64,000 nt of DNA from Thalassotalea_F euphylliae. GTDB lineage: Bacteria; Pseudomonadota; Gammaproteobacteria; Enterobacterales; Alteromonadaceae. The DNA lies in NCBI RefSeq assembly GCF_042682785.1, contig NZ_JBHUIB010000012.1, positions 124,001 to 188,000 of the forward strand. Direction: 5' to 3'. A program made the translations under genes and the position numbers. The notes beneath the pieces are model-generated. The model worked only from the letters and a program-made list of their open reading frames with translations, did no database searches and was not told the DNA's origin. Within the stretch, counting starts at the first letter, position 1. Every line of letters starts with the position of its first letter. Shown here in pieces: positions 35,856 through 44,693 of this stretch.

Positions 35856-37703
35856 ATGAAACAAAGTCTATTAAACAAAAAGTCATCTCAACTTTCACTT
35901 CTCGCATTGGCTGTCGGCGCTTCGCTCGCAACTGGCCCCGTTGCTCATGCTGCAGAAGAGGAAATTATAACCGTAACGGCTACTCGCTCACCGTTAAGTA
36001 TTGAAACGGCATTGGCGCAGCAAGTGGTCATTACCCGTGCTGATATTGAGCTTATTCAACCTAAAAGCGTACTTGACGTATTAGGCACTGTCGCTGGTTT
36101 TGACGTCACAGTACAAGGTGGTCGTGGTCAAAATGCATCTATCTTTATTCGAGGCGCTAACTCTAATCAAACCTTGGTATTGGTTGATGGCATTCGTGTC
36201 AGTTCGGCAAGTTTAGGTGCGACAAGTTTGCAAACCATTGCGCCTGAAATGATTGAGCGTATTGAAATTGTTAAAGGCCCTCGCGCTGCTATTTGGGGCT
36301 CAGACGCCATTGGTGGTGTGATTAATATTCTGACGCGCAAGTTAGAAGGTGGTGAGTTTGTTGCTGGCGCAACCTATGGCACTGACAATTACCAACAGCT
36401 AAAAGCGGGCTTGGGTTTTAGTCACGGTGACGGCGCAACAAGTGTTGTTATCAATAAAGAAAAGAGTGATGGCTTTGACGTACTCGAAGGTGCTGATAAT
36501 GACGACGATGGCTATGACTACACCTCAATCGCTATTCGTGGTCAGCAAAAGGTCACAGGACAGTTTAACCTAGACTGGATGCTGAACGCTGACGATGGTG
36601 ACACTGAATATGACAACGCCTTCGGCGGTAATGATGAACGTGACGTTACCCATCATGCATGGTTAGTGCGAGGTCAATACAAAGCGCAAATTGGTCATGT
36701 TGCTAATACTACCAGTGTTTCTATGGGTCAAAACCGCGACTTTAGCAAAGACGGTGGAACAGATTTCCCAACGCGTTTTGAAACGCGCCGTGATCAGTTC
36801 TCATTGCTAAATCACAGCCAAGTATTCCCACATTTTCAAGTGAGTTTAGGTGCTGATTTGTATAAAGAAGAGCTGTCATCGACAACGGTTTATGCAAATG
36901 ATGAGCGCGATGTAAAAGCGATTTTTGCACACACACTTTACAACTTAAACGCTGTCACATTTGAAGCAGCTATTCGTTATGATGATGTTGAGTCTATCGA
37001 TTCTGAAACTAGCTACAACGCTGGTGCTGGCTATCAGCTGTCTGAAGATACGCGTATTGCGTTAAACGTCGGTACTGGCTTTAAAGCGCCAACCTTCAAC
37101 GACTTATATTACCCTGCAAGTCCTTATTCATCAGGTAATCCAGACTTGACGTCTGAAACGTCAGAAACGGTTGAGTTAGTGCTTGAAACCTCAGCGGCAG
37201 GTGTTGACTTTGGTTTTAGCGTTTTCCAAACTGATGTTGAAGACTTAATTGCTTGGATGCCAGACGAAAACTTCTTCTACAAACCAGAGAACGTTAATGA
37301 AGTGGAAATTAAAGGTGCTGAACTGACCGCTTATTACATTGGGCTTGGCGGCACACACCAAATCAATGCGAGTTACACTGACACGGAAGACAAGGCAACA
37401 GGTGAACAACTTATTCGCCGCGCGAAAGAAAAGTTTGTTTATCAGTTTGACACTAAAATTGGTGACCTAGGTTTATATATTGAGTACCAATTTAACGGTG
37501 AACGTGACGATACCAGCTTCGCGACCGGTGATCTTGAACTCGACAGTTATCACTTAGTGAATTTGGCAGCTAGTTACCCATTAACGCCGCAGTTAAAGCT
37601 AGAAACGCGCATTACTAATGCCTTTGACGAAGATTACAACACGTCAATTGGCTACAACACGCAAGAACGCGCTGGGTACATAGGCATTAATTACAGTATG
37701 TAA
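35856..37703 (+). CDS. btuB: TonB-dependent vitamin B12 receptor BtuB
   Basis: A 615-residue outer-membrane receptor. A signal peptide ends near 'VAHAAE', followed by a TonB box ('EEIITVTATR') and a plug domain with 'IERIEIVKGPRAAIWGSDA'. An acidic 'DNDDDGYDY' loop could bind calcium as in E. coli BtuB, and the barrel ends 'RAGYIGINYSM'. Its size matches BtuB. It is placed directly after a cobalamin riboswitch, which settles the substrate better than the sequence alone. Confidence 0.93.
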   Translation: MKQSLLNKKSSQLSLLALAVGASLATGPVAHAAEEEIITVTATRSPLSIETALAQQVVITRADIELIQPKSVLDVLGTVAGFDVTVQGGRGQNASIFIRGANSNQTLVLVDGIRVSSASLGATSLQTIAPEMIERIEIVKGPRAAIWGSDAIGGVINILTRKLEGGEFVAGATYGTDNYQQLKAGLGFSHGDGATSVVINKEKSDGFDVLEGADNDDDGYDYTSIAIRGQQKVTGQFNLDWMLNADDGDTEYDNAFGGNDERDVTHHAWLVRGQYKAQIGHVANTTSVSMGQNRDFSKDGGTDFPTRFETRRDQFSLLNHSQVFPHFQVSLGADLYKEELSSTTVYANDERDVKAIFAHTLYNLNAVTFEAAIRYDDVESIDSETSYNAGAGYQLSEDTRIALNVGTGFKAPTFNDLYYPASPYSSGNPDLTSETSETVELVLETSAAGVDFGFSVFQTDVEDLIAWMPDENFFYKPENVNEVEIKGAELTAYYIGLGGTHQINASYTDTEDKATGEQLIRRAKEKFVYQFDTKIGDLGLYIEYQFNGERDDTSFATGDLELDSYHLVNLAASYPLTPQLKLETRITNAFDEDYNTSIGYNTQERAGYIGINYSM

Positions 37704-37723
37704 TTGATACCGTTTATTTAATG

Positions 37724-37752
37724 AAAAAGCCGCGAACAATCGCGGCTTTTTT
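37724..37752 (+). terminator. terminator of btuB
   Basis: Stem AAAAAGCCGCG / CGCGGCTTTTT with loop AACAAT and a T-run, 21 bases after the btuB stop codon. The A-run on the other side lets it serve the convergent gene as well. Confidence 0.92.
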
Positions 37753-37785
37753 GTGTCAGCTATCTATTAGAATAAAAGGAAGTGA

Positions 37786-38811
37786 CTAAGAACTTGCTTT
37801 CACGTTCGCAATGATAGGATCTTCAACCGCATCAATAATCTTTTGATTTACGCCGTAATGACGAGTGGTGAATGTAAAATCAGCTCCTTTGGTATCGATA
37901 TTGTTTTTCGCGTCAGCGCCACAGTTAAAAGAAACCGTGATAGTGCCATCACTATTCTTGTCCCATCGATGCGAATTAATGTTATTAACACCTTCCATCA
38001 AGTACTTATCTTTGTCATAAGCGGTAATGGATGTGAAGAACGCATTTTCTGGATCTTCAAATGTGGTGGTGTAACAAACACTCGCTTTCATTTTAGGACT
38101 GTTTGAGTACTTGTTACCTACCATGGCTTCAGGGCTTGCGCCACCCCAGCCCGCTGCGTTTTCTAAATTCCACTGGTGTAAGTCAGTGACTTTGTCAGAT
38201 GTGCGAGGGAAGGTATACGTGAACTTGGTCATGCTGTTTACTTCTTGGGTATACTTTTTCACCCACTTTTCTACTTCATCGTAGTTGTAAGGTTGAACTT
38301 CATAGTCAACAGCAAAATTAAGTTGGGTAACATCGACTTTGTCCAATTCCGCTTTAGCGTTTTCAATACCTTTTTCTGTACCAGAACGGTAAATAAACAT
38401 GGCATAGTCAGACTCTATCGGTAAGTTATAGTTGCCGTCTTCTACAACATAGTGTTGACCATGACCGCGCTCAGTAACCACCTGAACTGCCATGTAATTG
38501 TTTGTTTTAGGGATATTAAAGGTAACTTTGCCATCAACTGCTTTGACAATGGCAATACCATACAAGGTATCATCGTTCATTTGCACAGTAGGTGCCTTTT
38601 TACCTCGCGGTGGCAAACCTTTCATTTTTGCAAATTGCTTGTTGGCGCCGAGCTTTGACCAATTGCGGAAGTTACGTGCTGTTTCTGCGTGCGTGAAGTT
38701 TTCTTCCGTTACCGTAATAGTTTCCTTGTTTGAACCTGGCTGACCAGCATGCACACCAGAAACAAACGCGCTCATTAATGCGATAGCGATGAACGATTTT
38801 TTCAATTCCAT
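37786..38811 (-). CDS. secreted DUF1254/DUF1214-type protein
   Basis: A 341-residue protein with a signal peptide ending near 'SGVHAG'. The N-terminal half ('NDDTLYGIAIVKAVDGKVTF') resembles DUF1254. The C-terminal half ('AFFTSITAYDKDKYLMEGVN', 'NINSHRWDKNSDGTITVSF') resembles DUF1214, two domains that normally occur together in exported proteins of unknown function. It is a single gene, convergent with btuB. The family call is by eye. Confidence 0.65.
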   Translation of the reverse strand: MELKKSFIAIALMSAFVSGVHAGQPGSNKETITVTEENFTHAETARNFRNWSKLGANKQFAKMKGLPPRGKKAPTVQMNDDTLYGIAIVKAVDGKVTFNIPKTNNYMAVQVVTERGHGQHYVVEDGNYNLPIESDYAMFIYRSGTEKGIENAKAELDKVDVTQLNFAVDYEVQPYNYDEVEKWVKKYTQEVNSMTKFTYTFPRTSDKVTDLHQWNLENAAGWGGASPEAMVGNKYSNSPKMKASVCYTTTFEDPENAFFTSITAYDKDKYLMEGVNNINSHRWDKNSDGTITVSFNCGADAKNNIDTKGADFTFTTRHYGVNQKIIDAVEDPIIANVKASS

Positions 38812-39117
38812 GATATTACCTCGTATTTCAGCTGTTTATTAATTCAACAGTTATTACTATATCGGGAAGCATACGAAAGTGTTAATGAAATAATGTCATT
38901 TAAGATATGCACAGCGCGCATATTCGTTTTTTGGATAAGATTTTTGAAAAAAATGGTTTTGCATTTAAACCATTTCAATTAAGTCTGCGACTAAATATTG
39001 GTAAAGTTCACTACTAGGAAAAATGAGTTGCAAATAAATATTATGCTAATCAATTATTTAAAGGTTGGCCTTATATTTGTTTATTACTGAATAACTCGAC
39101 AAGAAAAACACGGAATA
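38812..39117. other. intergenic region between divergent genes
   Basis: 306 AT-rich bases that must hold the promoters of the two flanking divergent genes. A weak inverted repeat CTGTT...AACAG is near 38829-38849. I see no gene, RNA or strong operator. Confidence 0.5.
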
Positions 39118-39885
39118 ATGACAATGAAAATGGCAAAACTACTCTCGTTATCGGCGCTTACTTTGGCTCTAAATGGTTGTGTAATTCATGTGAATGCACA
39201 AAGTGCAGATGTCAGCTTGGAAGAAGAATTATCGCTTGAAGCGAATGCTCTTGAACGCTTTGATATTGAAGCAGGCGCTGGTTCACTCATCATTAAGGGC
39301 GATGAAACAGCATCAGGAATTCAAGTGAAAGCCGATATTCGTACTACGGATGCTAAGGATTACACGCTGGTGCTGACTCGCTCAGGTAGCACGGCAACTT
39401 TAGTAGCGAAGCACCATTCTCATATGGGCTATTGGAATGGCTCGTCGCCAAAAATTGATTTGACCATTACCATGCCAGCAAATCTTAAGTTGGATATTGA
39501 TGATGGCTCAGGCGAAATCAAAATATCCAACATCAATAATGGTCTGCGTTTGGAAGATGGCTCAGGCTCTGCAAAAATCGAAAACGTGAAGGGGAACGTC
39601 AGAATTGATGACGGTTCAGGGGAGCTTGTGGTCAAGAGTGTTCAAGGCGATGTTGACTTAAAAGATGGCTCAGGCGGCTTACGCGTATCAAACATTTCTG
39701 GTGATTTAGACATTGATGACGGTTCTGGCAGCTTAACCGTTATGGACGTTACTGGTCAGGTGACGATTGATGATGGTTCTGGAAGTATTGATGTTAACCG
39801 AGCTGGCGCGTTAAAAATTATTGAATCGGGCTCTGGTGGCTTGTCATTTTCAGACATTAAAGGCGACGTTGATGTCGATTCTTAA
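39118..39885 (+). CDS. lipoprotein with an exact 18-residue DGSG repeat (beta-solenoid-like)
   Basis: A 255-residue predicted lipoprotein: the lipobox 'LNGC' places the lipidated cysteine at 21. An N-terminal beta-rich domain is followed by seven units spaced exactly 18 residues apart. D-G-S-G begins at 129, 147, 165, 183, 201 and 219, with a variant S-G-S-G at 237, and each unit is followed by alternating hydrophobics ('IDDGSGSLTVMDVTGQV'). This periodicity fits a right-handed beta-solenoid and resembles DUF4097-type adhesin-like proteins. The function is unknown. ATG 39124 is an alternative start. Confidence 0.8.
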   Translation: MTMKMAKLLSLSALTLALNGCVIHVNAQSADVSLEEELSLEANALERFDIEAGAGSLIIKGDETASGIQVKADIRTTDAKDYTLVLTRSGSTATLVAKHHSHMGYWNGSSPKIDLTITMPANLKLDIDDGSGEIKISNINNGLRLEDGSGSAKIENVKGNVRIDDGSGELVVKSVQGDVDLKDGSGGLRVSNISGDLDIDDGSGSLTVMDVTGQVTIDDGSGSIDVNRAGALKIIESGSGGLSFSDIKGDVDVDS

Positions 39886-39938
39886 TCGGCAACCTCATCT
39901 TCTCTAATTTCCGGCAGATATTACCTGTTCTTGAAAAC

Positions 39939-39973
39939 AAAAACGCCTAACGTTATTTACATTAGGCGTTTTT
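39939..39973. terminator. bidirectional terminator
   Basis: 12-bp stem AAAAACGCCTAA / TTAGGCGTTTTT with an 11-base loop, between the convergent lipoprotein and acetyltransferase genes. Confidence 0.9.
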
Positions 39974-39994
39974 ATATTGAGTGCTATTACGCGC

Positions 39995-40444
39995 TTAGTT
40001 GTAATGCAATTCCATAATGGTTTCATCAAACTCATCTTGCTCCACCACTTTAAAGTTAAAGCGTTCAAAGAAGGCCTTCATCACGTCATGGCCTTCAACA
40101 TAACAAATTGAAATTGCATTAAAGCCCTTTAATTGCTTTATCTCATCGATGACAAGCGCGACAGCCTTGGTGCCATAGCCCTGACCTTGGATACTTTTAT
40201 CTATAATTAATTGGTCGATAAATATTTCGTTTGGTTTGCCATCATCAAAATTGGGGTAATATTGAATAAAGCCGATGGGATTATTACCCAGATAGATACC
40301 ACGATTAACGTAATAGTCGTAAAATTTTGACGCGGCTATGGCTTCAGCAGGAAGCGCAACAAACGCCTCCTGCTCCTTGGTAATGTCCAAGTCGATCATG
40401 TCGAGCCAGTTATCTTTCGTGATGTCTTGTAAATTAACGTCCAA
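39995..40444 (-). CDS. GNAT N-acetyltransferase
   Basis: A 149-residue GNAT protein. The acetyl-CoA motif is 'IDKSIQGQGYGTKAVALV' (Q-x-x-G-x-G), followed by 'AISICYVEGHDVMKAFFERF' and the terminal strand 'FKVVEQDEFDETIMEL'. The acceptor is unknown. It is a single gene ending at the bidirectional terminator. Confidence 0.8.
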   Translation of the reverse strand: MDVNLQDITKDNWLDMIDLDITKEQEAFVALPAEAIAASKFYDYYVNRGIYLGNNPIGFIQYYPNFDDGKPNEIFIDQLIIDKSIQGQGYGTKAVALVIDEIKQLKGFNAISICYVEGHDVMKAFFERFNFKVVEQDEFDETIMELHYN

Positions 40445-40493
40445 TTTAGATTTCCTGAAATTAACGACTGGCTAATTAGCGTTATAGCGTTGG

Positions 40494-40946
40494 CTATTCG
40501 ACAAGTGCCTGAATGGCTTCACTGTCAATGTACTTATCAAGACCTGCTAAGCTTTCTGCAACGAGAGGGCTCGAGAACATCTCTCTACCAGCAACATTAC
40601 CGAGTACTTCAAAACTCGCTTCCATGGTTTGAGCGCCTTCGTATTTTAGTGCTTCACTGGCTTCTTTTTTACAGGACACCGTAAGTAAGCGCATCATGAG
40701 TTCGCCCATTTTTTGATTGGCTTGGTCAAGTGCTTCTGGTGTTACGTTAGCAATACTGGACACAGCAGGGTGGTTAGACGCGGCTGCAAACATCCAGCGA
40801 ACCAGTTGGTTTCTGTCTTCCACTGATGTTGAATTGACTAAACACATTGAAAGCTGATCTGTGTACACACCGGCTTTGCTGTTCGCACTGAAAGCTAAAC
40901 TAGAAAGTGCCATTAATATGGGAAATAAAGCGATAGTTCTTTTCAT
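40494..40946 (-). CDS. secreted small protein, unknown function
   Basis: A 150-residue protein with a signal peptide (MKRTIALFPILMALSSLAF...). The mature part is alpha-helical with two cysteines ('LSMCLVNS', 'LTVSCKKE') that could form a disulfide. ATG 40946 is chosen because AAGGA lies just upstream and it begins the signal peptide; a longer frame to 40985 is unlikely. It is 13 bases after the preceding membrane-protein gene, so probably the same operon. No family recognised. Confidence 0.65.
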   Translation of the reverse strand: MKRTIALFPILMALSSLAFSANSKAGVYTDQLSMCLVNSTSVEDRNQLVRWMFAAASNHPAVSSIANVTPEALDQANQKMGELMMRLLTVSCKKEASEALKYEGAQTMEASFEVLGNVAGREMFSSPLVAESLAGLDKYIDSEAIQALVE

Positions 40947-40959
40947 TTTTTTAAATCCT

Positions 40960-41382
40960 TTACAGACTAAAATATATTTCGCCACCTAACATGCCGGCGC
41001 CAAGACCTATCAGAAACATAGAAAGCACTCGGTGAAGTGTGACAGTAAGCTTAATGTCTTTTATCGTTTTGCCTTGTAACAGGGCCTCTATTATTGTGTT
41101 TTTTCCCATAAAGGCGATAAGTACTGCTAAGCCAAAACAACCCAGGGCGGCAAAAATAAAACCGTTTAACGCAATTGCATTTAACTGCACTAACAAAGCG
41201 ACAGCGCCTATACAAGCTGAACCGAACCAAGAAAATTGCTTAAGCAAGTCAAATGTTAGTTCGGTTGTTAAGGTTAAGTCGTTATTATCAGTGGCTTCAG
41301 TAGTGCCGTTTGAATGGGAAGGGATAGGCTTTTCACTGCCTATTCGGGTGATTTTAGAGTCCAATGTCTCGTCCCTGTACAT
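40960..41382 (-). CDS. small membrane protein, unknown function
   Basis: A 140-residue protein with a polar N-terminal ~45 residues and three hydrophobic segments ('FGSACIGAVALLVQL', 'GFIFAALGCFGLAVLIAFM', 'VLSMFLIGLGAGMLGGEIY'). No family recognised. It is probably co-transcribed with the secreted protein downstream. Confidence 0.6.
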   Translation of the reverse strand: MYRDETLDSKITRIGSEKPIPSHSNGTTEATDNNDLTLTTELTFDLLKQFSWFGSACIGAVALLVQLNAIALNGFIFAALGCFGLAVLIAFMGKNTIIEALLQGKTIKDIKLTVTLHRVLSMFLIGLGAGMLGGEIYFSL

Positions 41383-41472
41383 TTTGAAAGACCAAAGAGT
41401 ATCGGTAAATAAGACTAAAATACAATAAAAATTAGTGTATTAGTGGAAAAATGAAGCCCTAATCTAATAAAG

Positions 41473-41502
41473 AAATCGCAGCACATTAAAGTGCTGCGAT
41501 TT
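41473..41502 (-). terminator. probable terminator after cydB
   Basis: 12-bp perfect stem AAATCGCAGCAC / GTGCTGCGATTT with loop ATTAAA, 24 bases after the cydB stop codon. The T-run on the minus strand is short, so termination may be partial. Confidence 0.65.
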
Positions 41503-41525
41503 ACTGTGCTCTAAGGGTCTAATGG

Positions 41526-42521
41526 TTAATACGTCAGCTGAGACGTTTTACCCCAGAATACGCGATACGCAAAAATGGTATAACCCACTATCATTGGCAA
41601 GACTATCGCCGCTCCCCATAGAATGATTTGCAATGTTTCTGGAGCACTGGCAGCTTCAAATATGGTGAGTTGCTCGGGTACAACGTATGGGAAGAAGCTA
41701 TACGCGAGACCTGCAAAGCAGATAATGAATACAATGATGGCCGCCATAAAGGGATACCAACAACCAGCATCGTCTTCCATTGGCACCTTTTTTAAATAGA
41801 TATGTACCGTAGCGAATACAAAAGTCAGTAATACAGAAAGTGGAATTAACATAATCACTTGTGGGAAACTTAACCATTTATCAGCAATGTTTTGATCTAT
41901 GGTAAGGTTAGCAATACTTACTGCTAGAATGCCTATTGCCATCAGTACATTGGTTACCATTGCCCATCTAGCAGCTCGTTTTTGTAGTTCACCTTCCGTT
42001 TTCATGACCAACCAACAAGCACCAATAAAACAATACCCAGCGGTTACGCATACGGCGGATAATATTGAAAATCCGGTCGCTAACAGTGAATCTTCAAATC
42101 CTGTTACATAGCGGCCAAGCATATAGCCTTGGCTTAACGTCGCAATGAGTGACCCTATTTTAAATGCTAAGTCCCATCGCGCTTTATCTTTACTGGGTGC
42201 TTTAGTGCGAAAATCGAAAGATACCCCGCGGAGAATTAAGCCTGCTAGCATAATAGCCGTTGGCATATACAGAGCCTGCAGAATAATGCTGTGGGCAACC
42301 GGAAATGCAATCAGCAAAATACCCACAGCGAGCACTAGCCAGGTTTCATTGGCGTCCCAAAAAGGGCCAATGGAGTAAATCATCTTGTCTCGCTGCGCTT
42401 GATTGTCCTGCGGCAATAAAACACCAACGCCCAAGTCGTAGCCATCGAGAATGGCATAGACCAAAAATGAGAGCCCCATTAAGCCAATGAAGATAATAGG
42501 TAGCCATTGAATATCCGTCAT
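41526..42521 (-). CDS. cydB: cytochrome bd-type quinol oxidase subunit II (CydB/CioB)
   Basis: A 331-residue subunit with about eight membrane spans. It starts with the family pattern 'LMGLSFLVYAILDGYDLGVG' and contains 'PFWDANETWLVLAVG'. It pairs with subunit I, whose stop codon overlaps its ATG by one base. At the inner membrane the complex oxidises quinol and reduces O2 to water without proton pumping. I could not find a cydX-type small subunit gene after it. Confidence 0.93.
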   Translation of the reverse strand: MTDIQWLPIIFIGLMGLSFLVYAILDGYDLGVGVLLPQDNQAQRDKMIYSIGPFWDANETWLVLAVGILLIAFPVAHSIILQALYMPTAIMLAGLILRGVSFDFRTKAPSKDKARWDLAFKIGSLIATLSQGYMLGRYVTGFEDSLLATGFSILSAVCVTAGYCFIGACWLVMKTEGELQKRAARWAMVTNVLMAIGILAVSIANLTIDQNIADKWLSFPQVIMLIPLSVLLTFVFATVHIYLKKVPMEDDAGCWYPFMAAIIVFIICFAGLAYSFFPYVVPEQLTIFEAASAPETLQIILWGAAIVLPMIVGYTIFAYRVFWGKTSQLTY

Positions 42522-43918
42522 TATGCACCTCCTTTGATAGGCTCAGCATCAAATGAATCGTTCTGCATGTCAGTGATTGATAGGTCTTGCGCTTCAAGTT
42601 TCACGGCACGATTTGCCATGACAAATAAAGTTCGGATGTACGCCGCAAGCAAGAATAAATAAAGCACAACATACATGGTGAGCGACATTGCAATGTTGTC
42701 AGCGGGCAATGTCGTTGCTGCATCGTGAGTGCGAAGTACCCCGGTTACAAGGTAAGGCTGACGGCCAATCTCTGTGACGTACCACCCCGCAAGCGTGGCT
42801 ACCCAACCGGAAAATGTCATACCAACAAAGCCCTTAAGCAGCCAGCTTGGGTATTGTTGTTTTCGCATGAAATAGAAACACCCTACAAAGGCAATAAATA
42901 ACATCATCAAGCCAACGCCGATCATAATGCGGAAGCTGAAAAACACTGGAGCGACGGGCGGGTGCTCGTTTTTAAATTCATTTAGGCCACGAATTTCACC
43001 GTCGGTGTCATGTGTCAAAATGAGACTCGCCAAATTCGGCACTTTAATTTCAAAGTGATTAGTTCGGTTTTCTTCATCGGGTAAGGCAAAGAGCAGCAGT
43101 GGCACGTTCGTCGATGTATCCCACACACCCTCCATTGCAGCAACTTTTGCTGGCTGATGTTTAAAGGTATTTAAACCGTGCAAGTCGCCAACAAAAATTT
43201 GTACTGGAATTAATACTGCAGCCACTAATGTCGACACCTTAAGTGCTTGTTTAACGGAGCGCTTTTCATCCCCTTTAAGCAAACGATATGCAGAAATACC
43301 AGCAATCAAGAAAGCGGCCGTTAAGCCTGAGGCAAGCAGTTTATGGCCTAAACGATAAGGCATTGATGGGTTGAAAATAACCTCATACCAGCTAGTGACA
43401 TAAGCAACGCCGTCACGCATTTCAAAACCTGCCGGGGTTTGCATCCAAGAGTCTAAAGCGAGAATCCAAAACGCTGATAAGGTTGTGCCAAACGCCACGA
43501 GTAACGTAGCAATGGTATGCACGCGATTTGATACTTTGTTCATACCAAATAGCATGATGGATAAGAAAGATGCTTCTAAAAAGAACGCGGTCATGACTTC
43601 ATAGCCAAGAAGAGGCCCAGCGATATTACCAACGGTTTCCATGTAGCCAGGCCAGTTAGTGCCAAACTGGAACGACATGGTGATACCGCTGACTACGCCA
43701 AGGGCAAAAGTAAGCGCAAAAATACGTGTCCAGAAGCGGTAAACGCGCAACCAGCTCTCATCGCCGGTGCGATTGTACTTAAACTTAAAAAATACCAAGA
43801 ACCAACAAAGCGCAATGTTTATTGTTGGGAACAGTATGTGAAAACTGATATTAGTCGCGAATTGAATGCGTGACAGCATAAAGCTGGTTTCGCTAGCTAA
43901 TTCCGCAAAAGCGAGCAT
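42521..43918 (-). CDS. cydA: cytochrome bd-type quinol oxidase subunit I, cyanide-insensitive (CioA) type
   Basis: A 465-residue subunit I. A haem-ligand histidine is in 'NISFHILFPT', and 'GDLHGLNTFKHQPAKVAAME' and 'GWYVTEIGRQPYLVTGVLRT' are wordings typical of the CioA branch. The quinol loop is short compared with the ~520-residue E. coli CydA. AAGGAGGTG precedes ATG 43918. CioA-type oxidases resist cyanide and sulfide, which may matter in a cell that releases sulfite. A GbsR/MarR regulator gene lies 46 bases upstream. Confidence 0.93.
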   Translation of the reverse strand: MLAFAELASETSFMLSRIQFATNISFHILFPTINIALCWFLVFFKFKYNRTGDESWLRVYRFWTRIFALTFALGVVSGITMSFQFGTNWPGYMETVGNIAGPLLGYEVMTAFFLEASFLSIMLFGMNKVSNRVHTIATLLVAFGTTLSAFWILALDSWMQTPAGFEMRDGVAYVTSWYEVIFNPSMPYRLGHKLLASGLTAAFLIAGISAYRLLKGDEKRSVKQALKVSTLVAAVLIPVQIFVGDLHGLNTFKHQPAKVAAMEGVWDTSTNVPLLLFALPDEENRTNHFEIKVPNLASLILTHDTDGEIRGLNEFKNEHPPVAPVFFSFRIMIGVGLMMLFIAFVGCFYFMRKQQYPSWLLKGFVGMTFSGWVATLAGWYVTEIGRQPYLVTGVLRTHDAATTLPADNIAMSLTMYVVLYLFLLAAYIRTLFVMANRAVKLEAQDLSITDMQNDSFDAEPIKGGA

Positions 43919-43964
43919 AAGGCACCTCCTTAGGTGCGGTGGTAAAAAGAATAAGTTCCTCGTG

Positions 43965-44510
43965 TTATTTGCTGGTCAGCAATTTGTCTTTAACATCTAA
44001 AATTTTGCTGATCCCTTCGCCAAGTTTGAGCAAGGCGGAAAGTTTTTCTGATGACATGTTTTGCAGTTCGTTTGACCACAAGGTCACCATCTCCATCAAA
44101 TCATGCATTTCTTGCACGCGCTGCTGAACATAGCGTTCGTTGTCGCTACTTGGCTCTTGTAAAAGCACGTCTCGCATCATTGAAAGGGTAGGGTCGAGCT
44201 CTCGTTTTCGGCGCTCCACTACTAAGGTGCGTGCAATTTCCCATACATCACTTGGTGCGGTGAAGTACTCTTTGCGATCGCCAGGGATATGCTGCAGTTT
44301 GATCAGGTTCCACGACTTAAGCTCTTTTAAGCCCATCGACACATTAGAACGGGAAATCTGTAGTGCTTCAATAATTTGGTCGGCATTAAGAGGCGCTTCA
44401 GTTAATACAATTAACGCATACATTTGACCGAGCGTTCTGTTTAGCCCCCATTTTGAACCCATTTCGCCGAAGTGAAGGATCAGTGATTGTGTCATCGGAG
44501 AGACTTTCAT
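43965..44510 (-). CDS. GbsR/MarR-family transcriptional regulator
   Basis: A 181-residue regulator with a winged helix at about residues 20-85 ('LNADQIIEALQISRSNVSMG', wing 'HIPGDRKEYFT') and a helical C-terminal half, the GbsR layout. It lies directly upstream of cydAB on the same strand and below the AATTTTCAG...CTGAAAATT palindrome, so it probably autoregulates and controls the oxidase genes. The signal is unknown. Confidence 0.85.
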   Translation of the reverse strand: MKVSPMTQSLILHFGEMGSKWGLNRTLGQMYALIVLTEAPLNADQIIEALQISRSNVSMGLKELKSWNLIKLQHIPGDRKEYFTAPSDVWEIARTLVVERRKRELDPTLSMMRDVLLQEPSSDNERYVQQRVQEMHDLMEMVTLWSNELQNMSSEKLSALLKLGEGISKILDVKDKLLTSK

Positions 44511-44526
44511 AGTTCACCTGTTTTTG

Positions 44527-44550
44527 AATTTTCAGAAATTACTGAAAATT
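44527..44550. promoter_or_regulatory. palindromic operator of the gbsR-like/cydAB unit
   Basis: Perfect 9-bp arms AATTTTCAG / CTGAAAATT with a 6-base spacer, 16 bases upstream of the regulator's start codon. It is likely the autoregulatory site. Confidence 0.7.
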
Positions 44551-44652
44551 GTGAACGGTTTGTTGATTTGTGTCAATAAAGTGTTTTCAAAATTGTTTTA
44601 TGCTCTAAAACTGGGTGTATTGTTTTTTGAACGCACCTGCTTTGACGGACAT

Positions 44653-44682
44653 AAAAAAGCCCAGCAGATACTGGGCTTTTTT
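44653..44682 (-). terminator. terminator of the PEP-CTERM-type gene
   Basis: 12-bp stem AAAAAAGCCCAG / CTGGGCTTTTTT with loop CAGATA, directly after the stop codon of the minus-strand gene at 44694. Confidence 0.92.
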
Positions 44683-44693
44683 TATATGTTGGA

